Origin: Gluconobacter sphaericus NBRC 12467
GTDB taxonomy: Bacteria > Pseudomonadota > Alphaproteobacteria > Acetobacterales > Acetobacteraceae
Length of the DNA: 64,000 nucleotides
Assembly (NCBI RefSeq): GCF_006539125.1
Contig: NZ_BJMK01000002.1
Location: 124,001-188,000 of the forward strand
Reading direction: 5' to 3'
The notes under the pieces were generated by a model, which saw only the letters and a list, made by a program, of their open reading frames with translations, was not told where the DNA came from and made no database searches. Shown here in pieces: positions 53,048 through 61,982 of this stretch. The first letter of the stretch is position 1; every line of letters begins with the position of its first letter. Both the position numbers and the translations under genes were made by a program.

Positions 53048-55168
53048 TTAGGTGCGATAAGTGCGATCCATCGCCCAAATCGCGAAGGCCTGAACGAGCG
53101 CGACTTCTTCCAGTCTTTTGAAGCGGCCCGACGAGCCACCGTGGCCGGCTTCCATGTTGATGCGGCACAGGAACGGGCCGCCGGACGTGACTTCGCGCAG
53201 CTTGGCGATCCATTTCGCGGGCTCCCAGTAGGTTACGCGCGGATCGGACAGGCCACCCATCGCTAGAACTGGCGGATACGCTTTGGGTGCGATGTTGTCA
53301 TAGGGCGAATAGCTGTCGATCAGGTCGTAGGCGGCAGGGTCTTCCAGTGGATTGCCCCATTCTGGCCATTCCGGCGGCGTGAGCGGCAGGGAGACGTCGG
53401 ACATGGTGTTAAGCATGTCCACGAACGGCACTTGGGCGGCGATGCCGGCAAACAGTTCGGGCGCCATGTTCGTGATCGCCCCCATCAGCAATCCGCCAGC
53501 TGAGCCGCCCTGCGCGACGATGCGCCCGGCCGAGCCATAACCTTCCGAGACGAGGTGGTGGGCGCAGGCGATGAAATCGATGAATGTGTTGGTTTTTTTC
53601 GCCCCGCGTCCGTCCAGAAACCAGTTCCAGCCCTTTTCAGAGCCACCGCGTACATGGGCGATAGCATGGATCCAACCCCGGTCTACCAGGCTGAATACGG
53701 TTGTGGAGAAATCGGCGTCCATGGCAATGCCGTAGGAGCCATATCCATACAGAAGAAGGGGGGCCGATCCGTCCAGAACCTGTCCTTTGCGCATCAGGAC
53801 CGTGATGGGAACCTGCGCGCCATCTGGGGATGTCGCAAACAGGCGGCGCGTCTCGTACCGGCTTGCATCATGGCCGGACGGGACTTCGCGGATCTTGCGT
53901 AGCACACGCTCGCCGCTCGCCATGTCGTAATCGTACCAGTGCGCTGGGTTGGTCGGCGACTGGTAGATGTAGCGCAGGACCGGGGTGTCATATTCCAGCG
54001 TGCCCAGCATTGTTAGGTCATAGGCGGGCTCGTCCATGCCGATGGCCTTAGCCTGCGCGCGGATATCGCCTTCCGTGCCTTCGGGCACGACGAGAATATG
54101 GATGTTGCCATCCCGACGCTCGGCCCAGACGAGATGCCCGCGCGAGGCGCTGGCCCCCAGGAGATAATGCCCTTCGCGATACGGAACGAAGGGCGCCCAG
54201 TTCTCGCGTTCCGTTGCCGTGTCGGGCGTCTGCATGAACTGGAAGTCCACGGCTCCGCCTGCGTTGGTCAGGATGATGAAGCGGTCGTTCCAGTGCGTCA
54301 GGGAATAACGCTCGCCCCGTACCAGAGGGGCCGCCACGACGGGCGGGGCCGTCGGATCGGAAGCCGGGATGAGTAATGTCTCATTGGTATCATGGTCGCC
54401 GCGCTCGATGACGATCCATTTGCGCGATGCGCTGACGCCGATGCTGAGGAAGAACCCCGGATCGGTTTCATCAAAGACCAGAACATCCTCGCCTCCCGTC
54501 AGCGGGCGGCGATAGATCTTCGACGGACGGCCATTGTCATCCCGGTAAATCCAAAACAGCCACTCGCTGTCCGGTGAAATGGCGAAGCTGCCTGTCGTGC
54601 TCGGTACGGGCGGGGTGCAGAGCTTTCCGGTTTCCAGATCCTCGACCTGAATCCGATAGACCTCGGATCCCTGAATGTCCTCCGCGTAGACGAAATATCG
54701 GTGATCGGGAGAATGGTCGGTCTGCGAGAGCGCGTAATAGCCGTGCTGCTTCGCGAGGGCATCGGCATCGAGCAGGACCTGTTCCGTGCCACCGCCGCGC
54801 GGGCAACGAACCCGCAGCGGATGCTGGGCTCCGTCCTCGAAGCGGGCATAATATTCCCATGGACCATCCGGGACCGGCACGGAGGCCTCTGCTGGCGGGA
54901 TGCGGCCGATCATTTCCTGAAGAAGTGTCTCGCGCAACGGCTCCATGCCCGTCAGTACGGCTTCCGCGTAGGCGTTCTCCGCTTTCAGATGTGCGGCGAT
55001 GTCCTCGCGCAGAACGGATGGGTCCCGCAAGACCTGCTGCCAGTTCTCATCTTTCATCCAGGCATAGGAATCCGTGCGTGTCCGGCCAAGCTGTGTAGTG
55101 CTCAGTGGTTCACGGCGGGCAACGGGAGGAACGGGGGCGGCGGAGGGAGCATCGGGGAGCTTTGACAT
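53048..55168 (-). CDS. ptrB: Oligopeptidase B (S9A prolyl-oligopeptidase family)
   Basis: A 706-residue serine peptidase cleaving short peptides after Arg/Lys. The N-terminal beta-propeller domain covers residues ~80-410 (YYALSQTDHSPDHRYFVYAED near 145, for example). The C-terminal alpha/beta hydrolase has LLLYGYGSYGIAMDADFS near 475, HVRGGSEKGWNWF near 510, the nucleophile Ser in IVAQGGSAGGLLMGA near residue 560, the Asp in GGLSDPRVTYWEPAKW near 640 and the His in EAGHGGSSGRF near 678. ATG 55168 is used. It lacks a signal peptide, so it is cytosolic. It is the first gene beyond the IS630 remnant. Confidence 0.93.
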   Translation of the reverse strand: MSKLPDAPSAAPVPPVARREPLSTTQLGRTRTDSYAWMKDENWQQVLRDPSVLREDIAAHLKAENAYAEAVLTGMEPLRETLLQEMIGRIPPAEASVPVPDGPWEYYARFEDGAQHPLRVRCPRGGGTEQVLLDADALAKQHGYYALSQTDHSPDHRYFVYAEDIQGSEVYRIQVEDLETGKLCTPPVPSTTGSFAISPDSEWLFWIYRDDNGRPSKIYRRPLTGGEDVLVFDETDPGFFLSIGVSASRKWIVIERGDHDTNETLLIPASDPTAPPVVAAPLVRGERYSLTHWNDRFIILTNAGGAVDFQFMQTPDTATERENWAPFVPYREGHYLLGASASRGHLVWAERRDGNIHILVVPEGTEGDIRAQAKAIGMDEPAYDLTMLGTLEYDTPVLRYIYQSPTNPAHWYDYDMASGERVLRKIREVPSGHDASRYETRRLFATSPDGAQVPITVLMRKGQVLDGSAPLLLYGYGSYGIAMDADFSTTVFSLVDRGWIHAIAHVRGGSEKGWNWFLDGRGAKKTNTFIDFIACAHHLVSEGYGSAGRIVAQGGSAGGLLMGAITNMAPELFAGIAAQVPFVDMLNTMSDVSLPLTPPEWPEWGNPLEDPAAYDLIDSYSPYDNIAPKAYPPVLAMGGLSDPRVTYWEPAKWIAKLREVTSGGPFLCRINMEAGHGGSSGRFKRLEEVALVQAFAIWAMDRTYRT

Positions 55169-55433
55169 GGGTAAACTGTGAAGCAGAAACCGTCGCCATT
55201 CAATGCGCTCCTGCTGGGGAAGCGAAGGTCCACGATGTGTTCAACAAATCGTAATCATCCAAAAGTTCTTGCATGATTGTCATGAAGAAAAAGGGTATCC
55301 TTCAAGAAACCACATCCGGTCTTGAGTGTTAATTAAGGCAATGGATCATCTTTTATGATGTCCCAGGTTGGATGATTTCTGTATCTCCTTCTCGGCGCGC
55401 GCAGGTCATCCTGTATATGGAAAGAATAGTGCC

Positions 55434-55946
55434 ATGATCTCGAATAAATATTTCGTTGTTCTTGCCGCTGCCGGACTGGCCATTTCGGGTGCTGCTGTTG
55501 CCCAGACGATCCCGCCTATCCCGCAGAGCAGCCCCGTCCGGACGATCCCGGCTGGAACCCAGGCAACCCTGCCTTCCGCCAATTTTCAGGCAGTTGCTGC
55601 TGGTAAGAGCATCCTAACTGCCGCATCGCCGGGCACGCTGGGCGCGGATGGTCTTCCGTCCATCGAGAATGCACAGGCTGGTAACGTTGCGGGACTGAGC
55701 TATTACTGTGTGCAGAAGAAACTGGTGCTCGGCACGTCGCCGATCGTGGCCGCTCGAACAATTGCGAAGCGCCCAGATGTTCAGAGTGACCAGTTCTATT
55801 CGCTCGGTGGCAAGGGCCTGCTCCAGACGGCTGGAGGCAATGTCTTCGACATCAGTACCCTGCCCAAGGACAAGCGCGTCATGACGTGTAACGACATCAT
55901 CAAGAAGGCTCAGTCCTTTGGGGGTTCTTCTGTCGTCGGACATTAA
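55434..55946 (+). CDS. Exported DUF2501 (YjjA-like) protein
   Basis: A 170-residue exported protein. The signal peptide (residues 1-23) ends SGAAVAQ, and a Pro/Ala-rich segment follows. The conserved C-terminal half reads AGNVAGLSYYCVQKKLVLG near residue 85 and QFYSLGGKGLLQTAGGNVFDIS near 121, with the second Cys in VMTCNDIIKKAQSF, the DUF2501 pattern. It resembles the gene at 23826-24230. Role unknown. GGAAAG lies about 10 nt before ATG 55434; a strong terminator follows. It is divergent from ptrB with a 265-bp gap. Confidence 0.82.
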   Translation: MISNKYFVVLAAAGLAISGAAVAQTIPPIPQSSPVRTIPAGTQATLPSANFQAVAAGKSILTAASPGTLGADGLPSIENAQAGNVAGLSYYCVQKKLVLGTSPIVAARTIAKRPDVQSDQFYSLGGKGLLQTAGGNVFDISTLPKDKRVMTCNDIIKKAQSFGGSSVVGH

Positions 55947-55965
55947 GGCGTCATCACCTCAATGC

Positions 55966-56002
55966 AAAACGCCCCGACCTGTTATGGTCGGGGCGTTTTT
56001 TT
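55966..56002. terminator. Bidirectional terminator
   Basis: AAAACGCCCCGACC, 6-nt loop, GGTCGGGGCGTTTT then further T residues. It serves both the DUF2501 gene and the convergent opgH. Confidence 0.95.
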
Positions 56003-56023
56003 ATGCCGTAAAGCGCTGCGGGT

Positions 56024-58210
56024 TCAGGTCTTGAGCTGTTCCATGAGCTGGATGCCTTCGGGATTTCCCAGCACGGCGGCCTTCTCCTGACGTGAAAGGC
56101 GTTCCAGCGCGATCTGAATGGATGGTGCCTCTCTCAGCTTGACCAGTCCCACGAGCAGATTGGCATCGATTGGGCCGCCCGGCTTGCGGGGAGGGGGCAG
56201 GGCGCCTTCATGGGCGGCTAAAAGTGTGGCGTTCTGGCGGAGGGCGGCAAAGGCTTCTTCCGGCGGCGCATCGGGAGCATGGGCTGCGCGTTCACGCGCG
56301 GTGTCGTTTGCGGCGGCGAGCTGAAGGATCGGCGGAGGGGCGGTTTCCTCCTCAATCAATAGAAGCCCGGCACGACGCAGGCCCAGCCCGACGTCCCGGC
56401 TCGCCGTCAGCGCGGCCAGCGGGATGGCGAGCACCAGTCCGAGCAGCACTGGCGTCATCCATAGGAACAGCGCCTGCGAGACGGACCATGCCGCAACGGC
56501 TAGAAGCAGGCCGAACACGGTGTAGATCCAGTAACCGTGCGCCACCTCCTTCAGCGAGACCCGGCCATCGTCACGGTTCTGAGCATTCCAGCCGGAATCC
56601 CGCCCTAGTAAGATCGAAATGACGCCGGAGGTCTGGATCAGCATGGCAATCGGTGCGATCAGGCCGCCAATCAGGGTTTCCAGTACGATCGAGACCGCAA
56701 GCCGGAACATGCCGCCCGATCCGCGCAGGGCTGCGCGGTCGAATATCATGGCGATGAATGCGAGGGCCTTCGGTGCTAGAAGAATCCCCATTGTTCCGAT
56801 GAAGACGAGCTTTGCCTGAACCGGATCGACCCGCGGCCAGTGCGGATAAAGCGTGGGTTTGGTGCCGAAATATTCGGGATGATAGAAATGGGACTGGAGC
56901 GAGATAAGGATGCCGAAGAGGAGGAACAGCAGCCAGAGCGGGGACATGATGTAGGAGCCGATGCCAGTTAGCATGTGGACGCGGCTGACCCAGTGCATTC
57001 CCTTCGTGCCAAGGATCTTACTGTGCTGCAGATTACCCTGGCACCAGCGACGGTCGCGGATGGCGACATCCGTCAGGGACGGCGGGCTTTCTTCATAGGA
57101 GCCGAACAGGCCCGGAACCATGTGAATGGCCCAGCCTCCACGGCGCATGAGTGCGGCTTCCACAAAGTCATGACTGAGGATATGCCCGCCAAAGGGGGCC
57201 TTACCCTTCAGATGCGGCAGACCGGCCTGTTCGGCGAAGGCCTGAGTACGGATGACGGCGTTATGACCCCAGTAATTACCTTCCGATCCGTGCCACCACG
57301 CGATGCCATGAGCGATCAGCGGTCCATAAACTCGGCCTGCAAACTGCTGCATCCGGGCAAAAAGCGTGCGGCCGCCCACAATGACTGGCAGGGTCTGGAT
57401 CAGGCCTACACCGTTATGCTGCTCCATGGCCGCCGTAATGCGCACGATCAGGCTGCCATCCATGACACTGTCCGCATCGAGTGTGAGCATCTGCTGATAG
57501 GATGAGCCAAACCGCGTGACCCAGTCGCCCAGATTGCCGGCCTTGCGGTCGATATTCTTGTGACGGCGGCGGTAGAAGATCCGCCTGTCGCCGTTCGTGG
57601 CCTTGCGGAATTCTAGAAAAGCCCGCTCTTCCTGCACCCAGACATCCGGATTGGTGGTGTCGGACAGGATGAAGAAATCGAAGGCGTCGATCTGCCCGGT
57701 CGCTAGAATGCTGTCGTGAATGGCTCGCAGACCGGCGAGGACCCGCATCGGGTCCTCGTTATAGGTCGGCATTAGGACGGCGGTGCGGCTTTTCAGTTCC
57801 GGGAGCGGTCCTGTGCGATGAATGCCGAGCCCCAGTCCGCCCCGCCTGATCAGCGAGACGAAGCCCCCCAGGCAGGACGTAAAAGACAGGGCAATCCAGA
57901 ATGCGAGAATGGCGAACAGGAGCAGAATGATGACGCCCAGTGCCGAGACACCGAGCGAGTTGAAGACCTGGTTGATCCTGTACATGCCGTAGCCCGTCAG
58001 CAGCAGCGCACCACCAAAAACGAACAGGCGGCGCAGCCACAGGAAGGAGGGCGTGGTCGGCAGGATACGGAAAGGTCTGCCGTGACGGTCGGGCTGCTGG
58101 TGAAGGTTCTGCTCCTTCATGACCAGCGGCGCTTCCGGCGGCAGGAACGGGGCTGTGGCCGGCCCGGCGGAAGGGGAAAATTCGGTCACGGCGTCCAACG
58201 ATACATCCAT
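56024..58210 (-). CDS. opgH: Glucans biosynthesis glucosyltransferase OpgH/MdoH
   Basis: A 728-residue inner-membrane GT2 enzyme that makes the beta-1,2-glucan backbone of osmoregulated periplasmic glucans from UDP-glucose. Two helices lie near residues 60-120, then the catalytic domain: VLMPTYNEDPMRVLAGL near 140, TLDADSVMDGSLIVR near 250, the HDFVEAALMRRGGW acceptor-site stretch near 365 and RDRRWCQGNLQHSKIL (the QxxRW-like motif) near 400. Several C-terminal helices form the glucan channel. Its ATG 58210 lies 25 bp inside the end of opgG, so translation is coupled. Confidence 0.93.
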   Translation of the reverse strand: MDVSLDAVTEFSPSAGPATAPFLPPEAPLVMKEQNLHQQPDRHGRPFRILPTTPSFLWLRRLFVFGGALLLTGYGMYRINQVFNSLGVSALGVIILLLFAILAFWIALSFTSCLGGFVSLIRRGGLGLGIHRTGPLPELKSRTAVLMPTYNEDPMRVLAGLRAIHDSILATGQIDAFDFFILSDTTNPDVWVQEERAFLEFRKATNGDRRIFYRRRHKNIDRKAGNLGDWVTRFGSSYQQMLTLDADSVMDGSLIVRITAAMEQHNGVGLIQTLPVIVGGRTLFARMQQFAGRVYGPLIAHGIAWWHGSEGNYWGHNAVIRTQAFAEQAGLPHLKGKAPFGGHILSHDFVEAALMRRGGWAIHMVPGLFGSYEESPPSLTDVAIRDRRWCQGNLQHSKILGTKGMHWVSRVHMLTGIGSYIMSPLWLLFLLFGILISLQSHFYHPEYFGTKPTLYPHWPRVDPVQAKLVFIGTMGILLAPKALAFIAMIFDRAALRGSGGMFRLAVSIVLETLIGGLIAPIAMLIQTSGVISILLGRDSGWNAQNRDDGRVSLKEVAHGYWIYTVFGLLLAVAAWSVSQALFLWMTPVLLGLVLAIPLAALTASRDVGLGLRRAGLLLIEEETAPPPILQLAAANDTARERAAHAPDAPPEEAFAALRQNATLLAAHEGALPPPRKPGGPIDANLLVGLVKLREAPSIQIALERLSRQEKAAVLGNPEGIQLMEQLKT

Positions 58211-59748
58211 TTTTCTGAAATCGGACCCTGATCGCTGGCGAGCTGGGCCTGAAGTTCACACATTTTCGCATCGCCGGGCACGAACTCAAAGGTTGCGCGC
58301 CAGCCCTGGATTTCGGGATTGGGCTCGACCACGACGTTGCGGATCGTGCCGGGTGTGGCTTGCGAGATCAGATGGAAATTCGTGCCCTGCGGCACGTTCT
58401 GGAACGGTGCGCCAGTAAAGTCGATCGCGAAGAACCGTGCATCGGCATGGTCGGTCACACTACCAACCCGCGTTGCAGCAACCCGGGCCATCTGGGTCGG
58501 CCATGGCGTATCCCAGCCCCAGTACATCCGGTAGATGTAGCTGTATTCCTGTCCGCCCTTTATGGGCTGCTTGGGGCGCCAGAAGGAGACGATGTTGTCG
58601 TTCACTTCGTTTGGCGTCGGGATCTCCACGAGATCGATGGCACCGTCGCCCCAGTTGCCGATGGGCTCGATCCACAGTGACGGACGCTTCTGGTAGTTGA
58701 GCGCCAGATCCTCGTAGTCGTGGAAGGAGCGCTTGCGCTGCATTAGACCGAAACCGTGCGGGCTGCTGTCCTCGAAAGCCGAGAACTGGAGATCGGTTGG
58801 GTTGATGAGCGGCCGGTAAAGCTGCTGCCCTGCACCCGTCCAGATCTGGAGGGCTTCGCTGTCATGAGCAGCCGGACGCCAGTCATCGACGTGATTGCGT
58901 TCGTTGGCGTCGAAATAGAACATGCCTGTGAGTGGCGCGATCCCTGATTCCGTGATGTCCTGACGCGGGAACAGCGAGGACTGCACGTCGAAAACGGTCG
59001 TATCACCTGGACGTATGGTGAAGCGGAACGCACCGGTCAGTGACGGGCTGTCGAGCAGCGCATGAATGACGATGGACTCCACGCCAGGTTCGGGCTTTTC
59101 AAGCCAGAACTCGCGGAACAGGGCGAATTCTTCGCCCTTCGGATTGCCGGTTCCATTCGCGAACGCACGGGCGGACAGACCGTAATTCTGTCCCTTGGCC
59201 ACGGCACGGAAATAGGATGCGCCAAGAAAGACGGCACATTCTTCCATGACGCCCGGCGTGTTGATCGCATAGCGCAGACGCAGACCCGAAAAGCCGAGAT
59301 CATCTGTGACGCGCAGGACGGGGTTGGAATAGGTGAAGAGATCGGGGTCGTAGGGGATGGGCGTGGACTGCCCGCCCGTGACCTCGTTCATGCCGATCCG
59401 CGGTTTGTACAGGAAGCCGCGCGGGAAGAATTCCACGTCGAACGCCAGGTTCTGACCATGCCACAGCGCCTTCTCTGGATTGAAGGCAATGCTGCGGAAC
59501 TGGTCGAAATCCATGTTCGCGATGGCATTTGGCAACGTCGGAGACGGCGGGGAATAGGGCTTCTTCGACAGGCGCTGCGCCAGAAGGCGGACCGTGCCAT
59601 CGTCAAAGGGCGTCGATTCCGGTGCGGCGGTTCCGGCTGATGGAGAAGCCGCTGTGGCTGTGGACTGGGCATGGGCCATACGGGAGGCTGTTCCCAGAAG
59701 GGTCAGTCCGGCCCCAAGCTTGACCAGATCACGGCGCAGGATACTCAT
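58186..59748 (-). CDS. opgG: Periplasmic glucans biosynthesis protein OpgG/OpgD
   Basis: A 520-residue exported protein required for branching or release of periplasmic glucans. The N-terminus has a twin-arginine-type signal (RRDLVKLGAGLTLLGTASR, cleavage near MAHAQ), which is the mode used by E. coli OpgD rather than OpgG. Family motifs: KPYSPPSPTLPNAIANMDFDQF near residue 60 split by the NPEKALWHGQNLAFDVEFFPRG stretch near 90, PLTGMFYFDANERNHVDDWRP near 265 and SPHGFGLMQRKRSFHDYEDL near 325. The opgH gene overlaps its end by 25 bp. No opgC modifying gene is adjacent. Confidence 0.92.
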   Translation of the reverse strand: MSILRRDLVKLGAGLTLLGTASRMAHAQSTATAASPSAGTAAPESTPFDDGTVRLLAQRLSKKPYSPPSPTLPNAIANMDFDQFRSIAFNPEKALWHGQNLAFDVEFFPRGFLYKPRIGMNEVTGGQSTPIPYDPDLFTYSNPVLRVTDDLGFSGLRLRYAINTPGVMEECAVFLGASYFRAVAKGQNYGLSARAFANGTGNPKGEEFALFREFWLEKPEPGVESIVIHALLDSPSLTGAFRFTIRPGDTTVFDVQSSLFPRQDITESGIAPLTGMFYFDANERNHVDDWRPAAHDSEALQIWTGAGQQLYRPLINPTDLQFSAFEDSSPHGFGLMQRKRSFHDYEDLALNYQKRPSLWIEPIGNWGDGAIDLVEIPTPNEVNDNIVSFWRPKQPIKGGQEYSYIYRMYWGWDTPWPTQMARVAATRVGSVTDHADARFFAIDFTGAPFQNVPQGTNFHLISQATPGTIRNVVVEPNPEIQGWRATFEFVPGDAKMCELQAQLASDQGPISEKWMYRWTP

Positions 59749-59858
59749 ACTCTTCCCAATATCCCAGTTTCTGTCGGCATCTCCGAAACGAGGCCCGATT
59801 TTCCAGCGATACGCCGGAAGCCTTGCGTTGCGAAGAGCCCTTCTATGACGAGGACGTT

Positions 59859-59921
59859 ATTTCACAAGGGTTGACGCGGCCTTTTTATGGCATGCGTCAA
59901 GATGACACATTATTGTGAAAT
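59859..59921. promoter_or_regulatory. Nested inverted repeats between the bio and opg operons
   Basis: Outer arms ATTTCACAA (59859-59867) and TTGTGAAAT (59913-59921) enclose inner arms TTGACGC (59871-59877) and GCGTCAA (59894-59900). A further GCC/GGC pair lies in the centre. The outer right arm covers the bioD stop codon. It could end the bio transcript or be a regulator site upstream of opgG. Confidence 0.6.
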
Positions 59922-60560
59922 CTGTTGCTGCAAGACATCAAGTAACGGAACGTGGCCTGATAATCCAGAGACGACCGTTTCCGTTATCGCGTCAAGCTGC
60001 GGAATTCTAAACAGGATATTCGTTTTTCCGAAGTGTGCAATATCGTATTCATTTCCGGGGTTGGACGGTCCGACCGGAACCACACCCAGAACCGGAATAC
60101 CGCGTCGCCGCAAAGCCTCAAGGCTCAGAAGTGTGTGATTGATCGTCCCCAGTCCGCTGCGTGTGACCAGCACGACCGGCAGGTCAAGGCTGTTGATCAG
60201 GTCTACGATCATCATGTCTTCACGCACCGGCACCATCAGGCCACCCGCGCCTTCCACAACCAGCGGTCCCTGCACCTGCGGCAGAACAAGTCGTCCCGGA
60301 TTGACGGTCACGTTTTCCAGATAGCCCGCTGCAAGCGGGGCAAGCGGGGCCTGAAAGGCATAGGCGGGGGGAATGATCCGCGCAGGAGACATCCCTGCAA
60401 GCTCCCGCACTGTCGGCGTATCGCCTTCCTCATCCGCAAGACCGGTCTGAAGCGGCTTCCAGTAGGTGGCGTTCCAGGCGCGGCATAGAATGGCGCTGAC
60501 CAGCGTCTTGCCGATCCCGGTATCCGTTCCCGTGACGAAAACCCCGCGTTGAAAGTTCAT
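59910..60560 (-). CDS. bioD: Dethiobiotin synthetase
   Basis: A 216-residue ATP-dependent enzyme that closes the ureido ring of dethiobiotin from DAPA and CO2. Walker A is FVTGTDTGIGKTLVSA at residues ~8-22; WKPLQTG near 34 and VVEGAGGLMVPV near residue 102 are the other active-site stretches; LVTRSGLGTINHTLLSLEAL near 132 is typical. It is last in the operon bioA-bioF-BioH-like-bioC-bioD; its ATG overlaps the bioC stop by 4 bp. The last codons lie in the nested inverted repeat. Confidence 0.94.
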   Translation of the reverse strand: MNFQRGVFVTGTDTGIGKTLVSAILCRAWNATYWKPLQTGLADEEGDTPTVRELAGMSPARIIPPAYAFQAPLAPLAAGYLENVTVNPGRLVLPQVQGPLVVEGAGGLMVPVREDMMIVDLINSLDLPVVLVTRSGLGTINHTLLSLEALRRRGIPVLGVVPVGPSNPGNEYDIAHFGKTNILFRIPQLDAITETVVSGLSGHVPLLDVLQQQISQ

Positions 60561-61369
60561 GGCTCTGTCCTTTCCGTTTTTTCGACGGATTTCACGAATG
60601 TCCCGATGCCGATCTGATAGGTCACGCTGGAACTTGTACGATCAAAATGCCGCATGGCCCGGCGCAGGGTCGCAGTGCTGGCGGGAGAGCTGCCGATGCG
60701 AGGAATTGACGCGCCGATTTGCCGCAGACCTCGCAGGAACATACGCGCGCTGTCCACAGGGTCATGCAGGGTCAGCACTTCCCATGTTCCTGTGCCACCG
60801 GCGGGCCACTCGGCTTGCACCGTCTGTGCAGATGGATAATCCGGTACCCCACAGGGCGCGCATTCAGCCAGGCAGGCCTGCTTCCATTCGTCCAGACTAC
60901 CCTGTAGCAGTGTCGTGACCATCAGCTGCCCTTGTGGCGCCAGCAGGTTGCAAAGCCTCTGCAAACCGTCACTGCGGTTCGAGAACCATTGCAGGCACAG
61001 GCTGGAGGCAATCAGATCGAACGGACCGGACGTATCCGGGTGTTCTGCGTCCATGACGTGAAAGCGGGTGGCTTCTCCCGAAAGTCGCTGACGTGCCCGT
61101 GCGATCATGCCAGGCGCCAGATCGGTCGCGAGCAGGCTGGCCTGCGGAAATTGATCCGCTAGTTGGGCTGTCAGGAAGCCGGTACCACAGCCGAATTCCA
61201 GAATGGACGCGGGAGCATCATCTGCTGTAGCGGCCCGGATGCGATCCATCAGTGCCATGGCGCAGCGACGCTGAAGATGGGCAGCGGCGTCATAGTCCTG
61301 CGCCGCGTCAAATCGTGCGGCGATGTTGTTTCGGCGCAGGAGGTTTTCGGGAGTATCAGCGTGGGTCAT
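60557..61369 (-). CDS. bioC: Malonyl-ACP O-methyltransferase BioC
   Basis: A 270-residue SAM-dependent methyltransferase that disguises malonyl-ACP as a methyl ester to start pimelate synthesis. SAM motif I is SILEFGCGTGFLTAQLA near residue 55, followed by LLATDLAPGMIARARQ and MDAEHPDTSGPFDLIASSLCLQWF near 105, the BioC-type post-II region. ATG 61369 was chosen; the frame runs upstream into the hydrolase gene. It overlaps the hydrolase by 14 bp and bioD by 4 bp. Confidence 0.93.
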   Translation of the reverse strand: MTHADTPENLLRRNNIAARFDAAQDYDAAAHLQRRCAMALMDRIRAATADDAPASILEFGCGTGFLTAQLADQFPQASLLATDLAPGMIARARQRLSGEATRFHVMDAEHPDTSGPFDLIASSLCLQWFSNRSDGLQRLCNLLAPQGQLMVTTLLQGSLDEWKQACLAECAPCGVPDYPSAQTVQAEWPAGGTGTWEVLTLHDPVDSARMFLRGLRQIGASIPRIGSSPASTATLRRAMRHFDRTSSSVTYQIGIGTFVKSVEKTERTEP

Positions 61370-61982
61370 CGAGCCACCGCCGCACGAAGTTTGCGCAGAA
61401 TTCAGGGTGAGTGAGGGGCAGAAGATGCTTGCCTTCAACCCGTTCGCCCGGTGTTGTAAAACCGGCCTTGGCGGCACCGAACGGATCGTCGGTTCCCGTC
61501 ATCCAGTGTAGTTTGTTCTTCCAATTCGCAGCCTGTGAGCGACAGTCCAGGGACTGGAGCTCTTCCAGTCCCTGCGCCAGTGCATCCACATCCGGTGTGC
61601 CGGGAAGTGGCGCATCCGTTCCACAAAGCGCACGGAAATCGTGCAGAACGCTGGCCGGATCACGCTTCAGGCGCGCGCGCATCCGGATTAGGACTCTCTC
61701 GGGTGTGCCGTCCGGGAAATCTGGTGCGGCTGTGAAACGCGGAAAGCCGTTGAAAAACACTAGTCCCTCACACCCTGACAGGTCTTGTCCCAGCAGGGCC
61801 AGCGATCCTGCCGAATGCCCGACAGCCAGATAGGGCGTTTGCGGCAGGGGCGGGCGATGTTCTGAGCCGAAATATCCGCAATCCACGATCTGTGTGCTCA
61901 CATCCGGCAGATGCGCCAGCATCGCTGCCCAGAAGGACGCGTCAAACCCCCAGCCATGCATAAGATACAGCGCCCGTGTCAT
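61356..61982 (-). CDS. Short alpha/beta hydrolase, putative pimeloyl-ACP methyl ester esterase
   Basis: A 208-residue alpha/beta hydrolase located where a BioH/BioG-type esterase is expected, between bioF and bioC. It begins LYLMHGWGFDASFWAAMLAHL, like the oxyanion-hole region of BioH. The nucleophile is in VGHSAGSLALL near residue 57, an Asp lies in TGTDDPFG near 168 and a His in VEGKHLLPLTHPEF near 190. It is about 50 residues shorter than E. coli BioH (256) and does not resemble BioG in its N-terminus, so the cap domain is small. The role, freeing pimeloyl-ACP after chain elongation, is inferred from the operon. Confidence 0.8.
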   Translation of the reverse strand: MTRALYLMHGWGFDASFWAAMLAHLPDVSTQIVDCGYFGSEHRPPLPQTPYLAVGHSAGSLALLGQDLSGCEGLVFFNGFPRFTAAPDFPDGTPERVLIRMRARLKRDPASVLHDFRALCGTDAPLPGTPDVDALAQGLEELQSLDCRSQAANWKNKLHWMTGTDDPFGAAKAGFTTPGERVEGKHLLPLTHPEFCANFVRRWLDDPR

